A stretch of 64,000 nucleotides of DNA from Acephala macrosclerotiorum. Its lineage: Eukaryota; Ascomycota; Leotiomycetes; Helotiales; Mollisiaceae. Below, one piece after another: positions 12,226-23,432 of this stretch. Every line of letters begins with the position of its first letter. Within the stretch, counting starts at the first letter, position 1. The position numbers and the translations under genes are program-made. Location: contig MU119235.1 of NCBI GenBank assembly GCA_014904845.1, positions 291,468-355,467 of the forward strand, given 5' to 3'. The notes under the pieces were generated by a model that worked only from the letters and a program-made list of their open reading frames with translations, searched no databases and was not told where the DNA came from.

Positions 12226-13735
12226 TTACTTGTTTCGTAGAGCAGCGATCTCCTGATGAAGGCTGCGAATCTCGGAATGGTGACTACGAATCTCCTGGTT
12301 GGATCGCTCAATTCTGCCTTGATGCTCCAGTATGAGGCACTCCATCTCCATTGCATTCTAGCTTCTCAAAGTGCCTATCATTTTCTGGTGTTCTGATTTA
12401 AGCATCTCCATCTGCCGATTGTCTGGCTTCGCTGCCCATACGCCTAGGACCCCTGGTGGCTGCTGCATCCGCGTGAATTGAGCCTCCCTACACTCGTGTT
12501 GTTGCGTCAAATGGCAAATCTATTTATTCAGCATTGCGATTTGGGCCCTCGCCTCGCGTTCTGATGCTTCAAGGCGATCGCTGAGCTCCATCTTGGCTCT
12601 ATGGGGTTCATCAAACAATTGTTGAGCGAAGTCGCGTGCCTCATTAGCCTCCTCGAGTTCTTGCTGTAGTCTTTAGTTCTCCAATTCTGACTTTTTGAGC
12701 ATCGATCTAAGCTCCTTGATACTGGCCTTGGCCGTAACGAGGGACGCCAACTCATCCTTCAATCTCTGAGTTTCCGCTTTTGATTTTTGGAGACTCGATT
12801 TGGGCGTTCACCAATCTGAGGCTCTCGATTTCTTCCTTCAGCTGTAGAGTCTCCTCTTCCGACTTTTCAAGTGCGGATTTGAGCTCTATCATTTGGCTGC
12901 TCGTTATTTTAAGGGTCTTTATCTCTGCCTTCAACTCTTGTATCTTCGTTTCTGACTTCTGCAGAGTCGCTGTGAGCTCCTCAACTTGTGCGCTAAGACC
13001 CTTAGAACTTTTCAAGTCTTCTTTCAGCTTCCGATTTACTGATTTCAGATCCCAAAGTGTGGATTCAAGTTCCTCAACTCGAGAGTTCTCGGGTGATTTC
13101 TTCTGGTCCCGCGTGTCGAATAGTCGAAGATCCGTGGAGGCATACCCACTATGGCCTTTCGCAAGAACTACGTGTTCTTTGTCGGTATGTGCTTGATCTT
13201 GATGCAGTTCCTTCATAGCTGCTAAGACTGCCCGAACCTTTTCGTCGATCGCGTCCTGTTGATGGCTCCAAGAAGTCAGCAAGAGATATTTGTATTGCAG
13301 AATATGCGCATCAATTCAATGCTTCAAGCATCAGTATCAACGTGCTCTTGTATCTTTCCAACATATCCTTCAGAGGCAAGACATCGCTATCCTTCCAAGC
13401 CCACTCAATTCGCTTCACTACCCCAAGCTTCCCCATCTCTTTCTTTTTACTCCTCACCTTCTCCACCACTGCTTCAATTTCCTGGAAGCATCCTCGCAAC
13501 CCCCTAGTACAGATTGAAAACTATTCGCCCATGATTCAAATTTGTGGTGTTCGCGTATCGAGGGATTTTCAACGAGGATACGGAGTTGCCCAAGGGCTAA
13601 ATAGACCGCAGATAGCTCGTTGGAAAGTGCTTGCACACTCTTTGGAGCGTCGAGAACTCCGTTAACCCCGCTGGAGATCTTAGATATGAGCTTGGCTGCA
13701 GTCCCACAGATGCCAATTATCGTGACAGGATCCAT
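12226..13735 (-). pseudogene. Broken N-domain plus coiled-coil gene
   Basis: Starts at ATG 13735 with MDPVTIIGICGTAAKLISKISSG, the N-terminal domain typical of fungal STAND/ankyrin proteins, followed by a long Glu/Lys/Leu heptad region. The frame is broken several times. A shift near 13485 is needed to continue from VLGGCEDAS into EIEAVVEKVRS, a second shift near 13310 returns to HQQDAIDEKVRAVLAAM, and a third lies near 12790. Three in-frame stops then interrupt an otherwise clean coiled coil: ELEN-stop-RLQQEL, IAMLNK-stop-ICHLTQQ and IGTLRS-stop-NAMEME. Each is TAA or TAG where a Gln codon (CAA/CAG) fits, which is CpA to TpA. The final stop is TAA at 12226-12228. I therefore read a decayed gene, perhaps RIP-touched, and not a set of small genes. 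Confidence 0.72.
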
Positions 13736-16432
13736 GGGTGACAAGTTGTATCAGGCTGCGCTAGTGGATGGTCTGAACGACGTTAGTTATTTAGGCGAGA
13801 AGCTGCAGATGCTGAAGTCTTGATTCGAAGTACGAGCCGGTGGTACGACAATGGTGAGGATTGTCAGACTCAAGGACTTATAATATACCTTCGAGGGGCA
13901 GATTTACCCAGCTTTCTGCCTTGCCAATTGGGAAAGGACAAGGAAGAAAATGACGCCGATCAAAGAAGCTGGGCAAGTGAGGACTATTTCGCAAAGAAGA
14001 GGTAGTTGAAAAGCATGACAACAGGGATCTCGCAGCGAATGAAAAAGAAGACTGAAAGGGGAAATCACAAGCTCGAGACTATCAATTAACCGCAAGGGAA
14101 ACTTTCATGATAAAGACGGATTTGTCAATCGGGCAGTGAAGATAGCGAGGCCTTCGAAAAATCAGTCAGATCGCGCATGCAGCTCAAAGCAGGTAATTCA
14201 AATCTTTGCAGGGGCGATTGGAATCAGCTCCAGAGATTAGCGTGTGACTTATGATGCTCCTAAAACAACATCCTCAGGTGCATGGGGAAGGTATTGGGGT
14301 CTGGATATAATAGCGTTGAAGTTCACAATTGATGGAGATGAAGTTGAAAGCGAGGACTTGAGCTCTCCACGGGGCGCGACTCAGGCTAACTTTGTCCACG
14401 TGACTCGGTCTATTTCATCGAAAGCTTTCTTAAAGTTCTATATCGTTTCTCACAGACTAAGTATGCTCATCTCATTGATAATTAGGTTGTTCGGTGATGA
14501 CTCAGGGTGTGATAGCAAAGTTTCGAAATCTCATCGAGGGTAGTGAGTGAGTTCATCAACCCCAGCCCAGCATTTTCATGCAAAATAACCACAAAGTATT
14601 CAATCCAGATAACTCTTCTCAATTTGGTGCTTTTCAAAGACCCGAATGCTCACTCGTCACCCTCCCCTCTCCACTACTCTCGTCACCAACCAGACCAAAA
14701 ATGCAGCAAAACGAAAAAGGATCAAAAAACATACAACAGTAGGGATTCGCTGATGGTCACCCACTCAACTACTAAACTACCGATCTGAGGTTTATGTATG
14801 GCAGAGCGGACGGGATGCCCAGGATGTCTCAGTCTGTGGTCGTATGTGACAGCCATCTTGAGTATTTAAATTTATATTGGCGTTTGCGGGGTGCAAAAGC
14901 AAAGACAAAGTCCACATCGGGTTAGCCGAGAACCAAATTTTGTATGAAACTCTGCCTTTTTTCCTCTCATCGTTCCATCAACATATATCCACCAACTTCA
15001 TCACGCTGCTTGTTACGCGTTATTTCATCAAATCTCGTCATTTCTGTTCGAATAAGAGAGACTTGAGCACTCTGATGCGACAAGGATCGCGTAGAAGAAG
15101 CCAATCTTGTATTTGCCCCCTATTTTGTGAATGCGGACAGTCATCCAAGGCGTACAAGATAACATACGACACGGAACATGCAATGCTGCTTTGGTTTCGT
15201 CATTTCTGAACGCGGTGATCCTCTCAGGCTATGATAAAGGCTTCTAAAGGAGGAATGTCACGGACTGGCTTCGAGAGGTTCTCGGAGTGGGACCTCGCAG
15301 TGCTGGTCCAACCTCCCAAGCCTGCTCCAAAATTGCGTATCCCAATGGCTATCGCTCGCCAATATATCTGGAACCCCTTCTGTGTTGATTCCGGGATACA
15401 TGTGAAAGTCATTGGCATCGTTGTCTTCTCGGCAGGAACGCGGATGAAATGGCCCACTGCTCGTTCGGAAGACAGACCCTGTAATCTGCAATTTCAGGGT
15501 ATCGTCTTCAGATCTGATTTCGATATTCGACGCCTCACTTTTCATCGAACACGGGTCGGATGAAAGATAAGCATGAGAAGATAGCTCCGTTTCTCCGATC
15601 TCGGATTCCGCTTGCCGACTGCAGCCAGAGATAGTATCTCCCAGACAAAAGATACGAAGGAGATGGCGACTCAGGACCTCGTGTCTATCCCAGATTGGAC
15701 TCAACGCTCCATTGGAAGGTCAGTTATCCAAAGAATGCCACTGGGTCTCGAGGCGGACAATGTCGCACGTGTTGATATCATTCGAACACAGAGCTCAATG
15801 GATCAATAGCCTCAGATTATGAAATCGCCTCATCGATAACGGAACCTTGTTGAGGCTCGATAACTTGCTAGGTAACAATCTTGCGTCGTCCTTCTATGCA
15901 TATGACAGCCTCGGATCGTCCCAGAGGGTTACATTCCAGCAATTGCAGCACTCAAATCCGATACCAACTAACTTCTTGCTATTCAAGGCACAGGTTCTGT
16001 CTGGTCCATCACGGCAAGCCCTACTCCACTAGGAGTAGTTCCTGAGCAAGGTGCTTATGCACTTCACTTCGATGCCAACTCACCAATGTCAACACAACAC
16101 GAACACATGGCGATCCACTAGAGTTCATGCGGATGGTACTTCGGATGCAGTCTTATCTGAACGAAGAGGGAAGATAACCCAAGATACAATTGATGCGACT
16201 TCGGCATATATGTTCTCAGCACATGAGGATGTTATTCGAAGGTTGATATCTGCAAGCACTGATATGGGTCTCATATGTCGTGCATCTTGAAAGACATAAC
16301 GATTGGCTGCACGTGAATGGCCCCTGTTGCCTGTTCCTTCGCGCAGGCCTCACCTACCTGGAAAAAAATTCGCGAACGTTGTCAGAATCGCTCGGAGCAG
16401 AGAAATAAGTTCTGCAACACGGATGTGATGAC
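13736..16432. other. 2.7-kb region without a supported gene
   Basis: No reading frame here shows a family I recognise. The longest candidate is on the minus strand (about 15704 to 15258), an open frame of about 148 codons without an ATG at its start and without known motifs. It may be a gene remnant, since both neighbours belong to fast-evolving signalling families. No RNA gene seen. Confidence 0.4.
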
Positions 16433-18536
16433 ATGGCGGAAGTTTTTGGGGTCGTCACAGGTGTTCTAGGACTGCTTCCCCTGTGTCGTGGTGAGTGTTA
16501 AATATTTCATTGTTCGGCCTCCTTCCATTCTATGAGTCATGTTGTGTGCACACTAAACTAACAATGGCAGACGGTCTCGGAATGATCAAAGATGTTTTCG
16601 ATGCTGCCGGAACATTGGGACTAGCTGTCGGCAGACTGGAATTACAGCAAGATGTGAGTTCAATACACACGTCCTAGGGTCGGCTGATATTCACGTGATT
16701 AGCGTTATGATGAATGGAGAGAGATCTGGAGAGACGACAATGGAGAATACGATATCAAGTTCGAGGCGTATGCCAAGAGTAACCCGGCTGCAGCCAAGAG
16801 AGTCCAGAGACAGCTAGCTTTGATGACACAGGCGATGTTCGATGTGAATGCCTTGGAAGATCAGTATGGCATCAAAGCCGATCGCTGGCCGGACCGGCTC
16901 GTAAGGATCTACCCCCATTTCAACTTTTACCTGCTAACTATGTACAGGATGCCAAAGATCTCGGTAGATTTCGACTCAAAGAGGGAGATAATCTTACGTT
17001 CGAAACTCAAGGCATATTCCTCGAGCGCTGCAAATTGAATATGAACTTTATCAAGCGATGCAAGTTTGTGTTTCGCAGAAAGGAAGCTGTCTGGAACAAC
17101 CTCATCGACCTCATAAAGGAGTACAACGAGAGTCTCGCCACATACGGCCCTAGGTACGACCTAGCGAAGATGTTCAAAGCAGAATTCGAAGTGCTGCGAA
17201 ACCTTCAGCTGGAACAATTGCGACGTCGAGCCGACGCAGCTACATACGAAGCAAATCATTCTCCGCCAGAAAGCGAAGAGAAAGCACACTTCCAAACATA
17301 TTCCCTGGCAGCGCAGTTCAGCTCTGTCGTCAAATTTGAGAGGCAGCATACGGCATACAAATTCACGATGCGCGACTTCAGACTCGATCCTTCTTATGCA
17401 GTCTCATCCTCTGCTGGGTCATCAACAATGGCACTTCTTTTCGACTATCCTGTGCGGAAAGAGAATCGCGTCGTCTTGGTTGAGTGGATTGAAGATTTGG
17501 ACCGTGAACAAGAAAGAGATACAAGGACGAAGGTGCTCATGCTCGCGACCCCAAAGCCAGAACAGCTTCTTCTACCAAAATGCTACGGTATGGTCGAAGA
17601 TCCAGTGGGTCGAAGATTCGGTCTTGTTCTTGCACCACCAGATCACATCCGTTCCAACCTCCCTCCTATTCTACCCGCTGGAGCCATCTCTCAGAAGCGA
17701 ATGCCAGTGTCGCTTCGTGAATTGATGGAAAGAAAGCATCCGTCTTGTCCTGGAGTCCTTGATCTCGGGATTCGCTTCAAGCTTGCGAAGAAATTAGTGC
17801 AAGCTGTACATATGATGCACTGTGTAGGCTGGGTTCACAAGTACTTTCTCGCCACTAAATACTCTCCCGCCTCAACTGACAAAGTGATAGAAACATCCGC
17901 TCCAACTCTATTCTCTTCTTTCCAGCAGCCAACATGCCATCTCGAGGTCCTGCCGGCCCAGCGTCAGGCTTCCCACAACCACTCGGCTACTCCGAACCAG
18001 TCTTCGTCGGCCTCGGCAACGCACGCGTCGACGACGTTATGAATGATCGCGAGAATTACTACGAAGAGGAAGACGACTTAGTTTACGTCGATGAACGTAC
18101 TGGGCAGCGCATCAAACATTTGCAGATCACGAAACGAAAGAATGAAATCAATCTTGACTACTACCAGCATCCAGACAAGAGATGGAACCCGAACATCAGG
18201 TACTCGAGAAGTCATGATATTTATAGCTTGGGATGTGTGCTACTTGAGATTGGACTGTGGAAACCTTTGCATGAGTTGGTTGAGGTTGAAGACGAGGATT
18301 TTGAGAGAGTGAGGAGAGGCTTTCTAAGTTTGACTATGGATCTTGATGGGTATACTCCCCACTCTCAAAGCGATGTATAGAGCTGACATAAGAACAGCAC
18401 AGCAGGATCTATCTTCAGCGACGTCGTACGAAAGTGTCTCAATATCCGTACTGGCGATCGCACAGAGGCAGAAGTGAGAGAACTGTCAAAGTTTTGCGCA
18501 GACATTGCAGCGACACTCGATAAATGCTGGGCCTAA
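16433..18536 (+). CDS. HeLo domain-pseudokinase protein (MLKL-like architecture)
   Basis: Six exons (16433-16490, 16571-16653, 16703-16900, 16948-17840, 17891-18349, 18398-18536) give 609 residues with the frame intact. The first about 230 residues match the HeLo (prion-inhibition and propagation) domain: MAEVFGVVTGVLGLLPLC, DGLGMIKDVFDAAGTLG, YDEWREIW, then a second half with FIKRCKFVFRRKEAVWNNLIDL. HeLo domains are four-helix membrane-attacking modules in fungal cell death. Residues about 240-600 form a protein-kinase-like fold, but catalytic residues are missing: the catalytic-loop HRD is H410-K411-N412, the DFG position reads GLG (451-453), and the beta3 Lys position is occupied by Glu/Trp (VVLVEW, 288-293). 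Asn416 of the loop is kept. It is thus a pseudokinase, as in the plant and animal necroptosis proteins called MLKL. Family assignment is firm; triggering of cell death is inference. Confidence 0.82.
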
Positions 18537-18921
18537 AAGAAACCTCTCACTTTCTCCGTATTTCAAAATTGGCATTTCGTTCGCGTTGGGCAATGGACTG
18601 GGTGCATAACAAGGAAGGGGCGGTCGGTGCATGGAGAAGGAGCAACCTAGAGGTTTGATTACCTCATGTGAGTGGTTCGGGAATGGATGACGGCGGTTCT
18701 TTCCTCATTTGACAACCCGCCGTCATGAACCGGCGGCGGGTGCCTTTCCTTTCACATCTCCTTGACATATTCAATTCTACACTCTCATTTCGTCACGTTA
18801 CATCAACGTCGTTGTCGCAGTCGCGGTCGCGCAGCATAGCACAGCAATATACCCCATTCACTTCATCATTACTTGCGTTGCTCACGCAGTCAACCTTCCA
18901 CTCATTCACGTTGATTTTGCA
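18537..18921. other. Intergenic, divergent from nothing; promoter of next gene
   Basis: Nothing coding seen. It contains a GC-rich inverted motif around 18715-18740 (acccgccgtcatgaaccggcggcgggt) and CT-rich leader sequence before the ATG at 18922. Confidence 0.4.
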
Positions 18922-19809
18922 ATGACTCAGTCGACGAATAGTACCATCGCATCATTATCACGTTTGCGCACGATTTGGCAAGTTTCAAAATTACACAGCA
19001 TCGCAGGGTCGGAAGCAAGATACATGTGGACTTCTATCGCCTTGGTCGTTTTCGCTGTCATCCTCTTCCTTCAGCTTGATTCCCATACTCGTCGACAACT
19101 AGAGGCCATCGATGCTCAGAACAGGGCGCGAACGCAGGAGATCTCCGCCCTCCGAGATGAAGCCAAGGAGTTGCGAGGTGAGCGGGAGAGAAGGGAGGTC
19201 GTTTTGAGGAGGGAAGTAGGCAGAGCCAGAGAGGAGATTATGGCTATGGGGAAGGAAATTGATGAGCTGAAGGTGAAGCTTCAGAAAGAAAGGGAGGTTG
19301 ATCGAAGTGTGGACATGGAGGAGAAATTGTGCTTGATTCGAGGACTGCGGGAGATTGCCGCCGCCAAAGACGCTGAGCACAACGACAGCGAGGTGGATGA
19401 TGGAGGCTTGGAGGAGAAGTTGGAAGAAGATTTGAAGAGGCTTGGTATTGATTTCCTACCTAGTGAGAGTGATGACGCCGTAAGTAACACTAGCGATGAG
19501 GATTTGTTGGACACGGAACGTGATGGGAACGTTGCTTGGGAAGGGTTCGACGAGGTTTGCAAGGCAGTTGGGCTGGAGGGCGAGGAACGCAGGGATTCTA
19601 ATGAGATATTGATCGATCTTGACGGAGCGACGCCAGTCGAGGAGGAGCAAACTTTGCAGTCTCAGGGAGAGCGATTGTTTCCTCTCGTACCGCCCCCAAA
19701 GAGCGAAAGGAGGGCCATGCGACGCAGCTTCACTTACCCGAATCCAGCGATGAAGGCACGACTCTCACACATCTTCGAGTTGGAAGGATCAAACGTTCCG
19801 GAAAGTTAG
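18922..19809 (+). CDS. Single-pass membrane protein with coiled coil, unknown function
   Basis: Intronless, 295 residues. A hydrophobic segment at about residues 35-52 (MWTSIALVVFAVILFLQL) should span a membrane. It is followed by a heptad-rich coiled coil to about residue 140 (RRQLEAIDAQNRARTQEI; EIDELKVKLQKEREVD), then an acidic, probably disordered tail with a short basic patch (KSERRAMRRSF). The layout suggests a type II or signal-anchor protein with its coil on one face, but I recognise no family. Codon use and composition are like the neighbours. It is the first of four consecutive genes for small membrane-anchored proteins. Confidence 0.68.
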   Translation: MTQSTNSTIASLSRLRTIWQVSKLHSIAGSEARYMWTSIALVVFAVILFLQLDSHTRRQLEAIDAQNRARTQEISALRDEAKELRGERERREVVLRREVGRAREEIMAMGKEIDELKVKLQKEREVDRSVDMEEKLCLIRGLREIAAAKDAEHNDSEVDDGGLEEKLEEDLKRLGIDFLPSESDDAVSNTSDEDLLDTERDGNVAWEGFDEVCKAVGLEGEERRDSNEILIDLDGATPVEEEQTLQSQGERLFPLVPPPKSERRAMRRSFTYPNPAMKARLSHIFELEGSNVPES

Positions 19810-20043
19810 ACTGTTCCAGAATAAAGCATGGATTATTCACGTGTCAGATGCAGCTAAAATTGGTGACTGAAAAGTTTATGCTGTCGTTTAGGATAATATC
19901 AGTAACAATTACTAGTTATCCACCCCGACTTCGTTCATCCGATCCCATGGCAAAAGATATTCCTCGCTGTGTTCTTCGTCCTCACTCTCCATGTTGCCCA
20001 ATCTCCCCAGCCTCCCGGGACCATCTACTTTCTCGCTTCCTTG

Positions 20044-21099
20044 TTACAACTGCTCCTTCACATCTTCAGCAAGCCCATCCACCACCTCCCACTCTTCCTC
20101 GTCACTCTCCTGATTCTGCTCCTCATTGTTCTCTCCATCATCAATGTCCTTCACGTCCCGGGACTTCTCTCCATGCTCCGCACTCTTTCCCTTCCCCTTC
20201 TTGTGTCTCTTCCCTCCCCTGCGACCTCTATGTGCCTTTTTTGTTTTGACTTCTGCCGTATGGGGTTCTTCAAGCTTGGGCGAATTCTGATGTCCCTCGA
20301 TGTCCGGGACTTTATGAGGATTTTGTGGTTCTCGTGCATCTCGCTGGTCTGTAGGTTCTGCTGGGTCTTGCTGAGTTTGAAGTCCTTCAGACTCGTGGCT
20401 TGCTGCAGCTCCGTCCATTGGGGGTGGGTCGTTTGATGGCATATTGGTATCGGCAATTTGTGGTTTGGTGGCGGAGATAAATGTCACTAGTCTCCTCGTA
20501 TCTTTGGAGGAGCTAGCTCGTTGGTCTCTTGAGGCGTGGTCTTCGGGAGTTGAAACAGCTGCTTCTGTCTTTTTCCCTGAGTTCCCGAGGTCTTTTTCGT
20601 AGTCCTCGGCGTTGTTAGCATTTGATTCGCGGTGCTCGTGTTCTATTATTTGGGATTGTTCAGTCTCTTTGGGGAAGGAGCGCTGGCCTGCCTCCCACAC
20701 CTTCTGTCGTTGCTTTATCACAGTTTCCAACAATGTACTCCAATTTTTATAGAAGGAACAATACTCTTGAGTTGCTCTCAACGCCCTCACCAAGTCATCG
20801 ACTCGGTTTTCGAGTTGCCGAATTTTGTTTTCCGCACTCGAGGAGTTGGGTCGCTCAACCATATGATTGCTCGTATACTTAGAGTATCGGACGTTGTCTT
20901 GTACATTTGGAAAGGTTTCTTCCGGGGAAGGATTTTCGAGTGCATCCTCAAGCTTTGTCCTATCTGTGTCCTCTAGTAGGCATGAAATGGCGAGAAAGAT
21001 GCCGGATAGGATGATCATCGCGTAGATAATGATCTCGAACACCAGTATGATGTCCTTATACGACCAGGGGATTTCCATTGCGACAAACTCTAAAGTCAT
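20044..21099 (-). CDS. N-terminally anchored, charged protein, unknown function
   Basis: Intronless, 351 residues, starting at ATG 21099. One strong hydrophobic segment lies at about residues 17-41 (IILVFEIIIYAMIILSGIFL). The rest is soluble: a short coil (ENKIRQLENRVDDLVRALRATQ), a long Glu/Ser/Gln-rich section, a basic stretch GRRGGKRHKKGKGK near residue 295-308, and an acidic end (SDEEEWEVVDG). The basic stretch could bind nucleic acid or acidic lipid; this is inference. No family recognised. A 65-bp tandem repeat sits just upstream of its start. Confidence 0.65.
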   Translation of the reverse strand: MTLEFVAMEIPWSYKDIILVFEIIIYAMIILSGIFLAISCLLEDTDRTKLEDALENPSPEETFPNVQDNVRYSKYTSNHMVERPNSSSAENKIRQLENRVDDLVRALRATQEYCSFYKNWSTLLETVIKQRQKVWEAGQRSFPKETEQSQIIEHEHRESNANNAEDYEKDLGNSGKKTEAAVSTPEDHASRDQRASSSKDTRRLVTFISATKPQIADTNMPSNDPPPMDGAAASHESEGLQTQQDPAEPTDQRDAREPQNPHKVPDIEGHQNSPKLEEPHTAEVKTKKAHRGRRGGKRHKKGKGKSAEHGEKSRDVKDIDDGENNEEQNQESDEEEWEVVDGLAEDVKEQL

Positions 21100-21639
21100 C
21101 TTCGCAGAGATGTTTTTTTGTGCGTATGTAGCGAGTTCTACCCGACTTTAAATAGGAGGGTGTGGGGTATGAGGTTGGTTGCTTGAGATGCGGTGGGAGA
21201 TTCTCACCGACTTTAAATAGGAGGGTGTGGGGTATGAGGTTGGTTGCTTGAGATGCGGTGGGAGATTCTCACCGACTTTGAAGAAAATTTTTGGGTTCCA
21301 AGAATCAAGCGCCATGTCGAGGTCAAGTCGAGAATGATGAAAAGGTGTCCTTTTCGAGGTTTAAGACAAATATTTTCCATTATTTCCAGTCTAACCTCGA
21401 ACGAGAAGTTCCCGCCAGTTCATATCGCAACACATGCATATGGCGGCCCGCACCGAGTGGTGAAACTAGACACACTTATCAGTTTTTCTGGATAATTTGA
21501 ATATAGGTAGCTAGATTCAAGGCGTCTTCTTCTCTGTGGTATCCCTTCTGTGGTCCCAGGGCTGAAGCATTTTCTCGCTTCTAGCTGATTTCTTCAACTT
21601 CTTCACAACACCTCAACCCGCAGAATCCAACTCACAACC
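21100..21639. other. Divergent promoter region with tandem repeat
   Basis: Spacer between two divergently transcribed membrane-protein genes (starts 21099 and 21640). It holds the tandem repeat listed separately and no coding region. Confidence 0.5.
21142..21280. repeat. 65-bp tandem direct repeat, two copies plus a remnant
   Basis: Two copies of a 65-bp unit (21142-21206 and 21207-21271) look identical by eye, followed by the first bases of a third (CCGACTTTG). Each unit begins CCGACTTTAAATAGGAGGG. The repeat lies 40-180 bp upstream of the ATG at 21099, so it is in that gene's promoter or leader and duplicates any element it contains. Confidence 0.9.
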
Positions 21640-22335
21640 ATGGCACCTATCGATATCAAAATTACCGACAAAGAGTCAGCAGAGGAATGGATCAAGTCCA
21701 AGCTCCCACTCACCGGCAACAGAATCCTCGAAGCTGTCCAAGACGGCAGAGCAACAGTAACTGAATCCGGCAACGAAACGCTTACTACGACGATCACAAC
21801 TCACATTCTTACTGGAACCCCACAAATCGATACTGTAGTCAGCGAACACAGCTGGAAGAAACGAGCTATTGATGAAGTTACCTACGGCTTCAGAAGGGTG
21901 TGGGGTAGTTCTGGCCCAGTGGGAGCTGTTCCCGACTCACCTGCTGTGCCTTCTCGTCCCTCACTTCATCACCCCGGAAGCATACAACCAAGATCTTTCA
22001 ATGGAATAATTGGAGAAGTGTCGAAATTCTTCATCGATCATCGATCTGCAGGTCATAAAACAACATCGGACATTGTGGAGAGAACAACAGATATCGTGAA
22101 GCCATTTTTGTGGTTTCTTTTGTGGATCTTGATAATATGTTTCACTATGGTGTTCCTTTACGTAGTGTATGGAGTCTTCCGACACCTCAGTAGGCGAATG
22201 GGGGAGTATTTGCAGAATCAAAGGACGAACAGGACGTTTCGTGCGTTGGCAAGAGAGAATGAAGCTACTTATGGGACTGTTTCATGGGTACAGGAGGGTC
22301 CCCCAGGTCGTTGTATCCCTACAAGAAGGGTTTGA
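21640..22335 (+). CDS. Single-pass membrane protein, unknown function
   Basis: Intronless, 231 residues from ATG 21640. Polar N-terminal domain (MAPIDIKITDKESAEEWI; NRILEAVQDGRATVTESGNE), a Pro/Ser-rich section around residues 90-120, then a long hydrophobic segment at about 154-178 (PFLWFLLWILIICFTMVFLY) and a basic tail (RHLSRRMGEYLQNQRTNRTF). The basic residues after the segment suggest the short tail faces the cytosol. I do not recognise a family. Its neighbours on both sides encode similarly sized single-pass proteins. Confidence 0.6.
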   Translation: MAPIDIKITDKESAEEWIKSKLPLTGNRILEAVQDGRATVTESGNETLTTTITTHILTGTPQIDTVVSEHSWKKRAIDEVTYGFRRVWGSSGPVGAVPDSPAVPSRPSLHHPGSIQPRSFNGIIGEVSKFFIDHRSAGHKTTSDIVERTTDIVKPFLWFLLWILIICFTMVFLYVVYGVFRHLSRRMGEYLQNQRTNRTFRALARENEATYGTVSWVQEGPPGRCIPTRRV

Positions 22336-22756
22336 TACATGTTATTTGATGAAGCATGTCAAAATGGGAAGTTGCTGAAGCTCGGGTTTCTATCTTCTGC
22401 ATTGTGCAACTCTACCCTGTATTGCGCTGCAATGGATTTCATGGAAAACAAGTTCATATTCAAGGCTACAAAAGAAGTGATCATTTCGAGTGACGTTGAT
22501 GTGTGGCATGACGTACTAAGGGTATGAACAACTTGAGCGACTTGCCCACTTAGAGATAGTTGAGCCCTCGACTTTTTCCCAATGCGGAAACGTTTCGCAC
22601 TCGGTTCCAAACTGTCGAGACACACAAAACTTTGCCAAAATCTCGAGCCCTGACTTTCTCTCTATAACGAAAATCACCTCATTCCGCGACTGCTGTCGCG
22701 GGTCGCGCAATTCAATCGCCAAGACCAAGAAACACTTGCTCCCGAACAAGAATCGA
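22336..22756. other. Short intergenic region
   Basis: No gene seen between the two membrane-protein genes. It probably contains the 3' end of the first and the promoter of the second. Confidence 0.4.
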
Positions 22757-23432
22757 ATGGCACCGCTCTTTGCCCACTTTCAATCGATCCCAGTGAGTCG
22801 CAGTTCTGACAATTCTTGAATCCTTCATTCTAATGATCTCTCAGATCTCTCTCAAACATGGGCTGAACGACCAGCTCGACAAAGAGGGCTGGTTGACCTC
22901 ACCAATCAATTTCACCACATCCACCAAAAACATCACCTCGACACTCTCGACCACGGGATGTCAAAGCTTGGCTCACCTCATCGCTCGCTCAGGTGGAAAT
23001 TCAGACTTCGCCGGATATACCCCCAAGCAAAAGGCATCAGCAGAGAATCATGATGCACCAATCGCAAAGTGGGCTGGACCGATGGTAATCGGTATCATCG
23101 CGGCTCTCGTCCTCATCTGGTGTTTCGTCGAATGGCGTCACGGATTCCCGAAGATCCAAAAGCAGGATAAAGAGGAGGGCGAGAAGAATGGAACTCTACT
23201 GGGGGCTATTGAGGCAAAGAAAGAGAATAAAGAGGACGGATCGCCTGAGCTAAACAGTAGTGCCTCGAACTTGAGGAAGGAGAAAACTGAGACTTCTGCT
23301 TGTCGATCTGGGAAACCTTACTTGGAGTGCGATTGCATGACTAGTAAACTTGCGGAAGAAAATGCGATCGAAAAGTTCTCGTGGTCTCATATAAAGTATG
23401 TCCTTACGGTAGATAAATACAGTACTGGTTAA
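22757..23432 (+). CDS. Small single-pass membrane protein, unknown function
   Basis: Two exons: 22757-22792 (12 codons, MAPLFAHFQSIP) and 22845-23432, joined over a 52-bp intron (GTGAGT...TCTCAG) in phase 0, giving 207 residues. Starting instead at ATG 22833, inside the intron, would give a shorter but also open frame. A hydrophobic segment occupies about residues 88-108 (GPMVIGIIAALVLIWCFV). The N-terminal side has several Asn-X-Ser/Thr sites (INFT, KNIT) and would be luminal or outside. The C-terminal side is Lys/Glu-rich. No family recognised. Confidence 0.6.
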
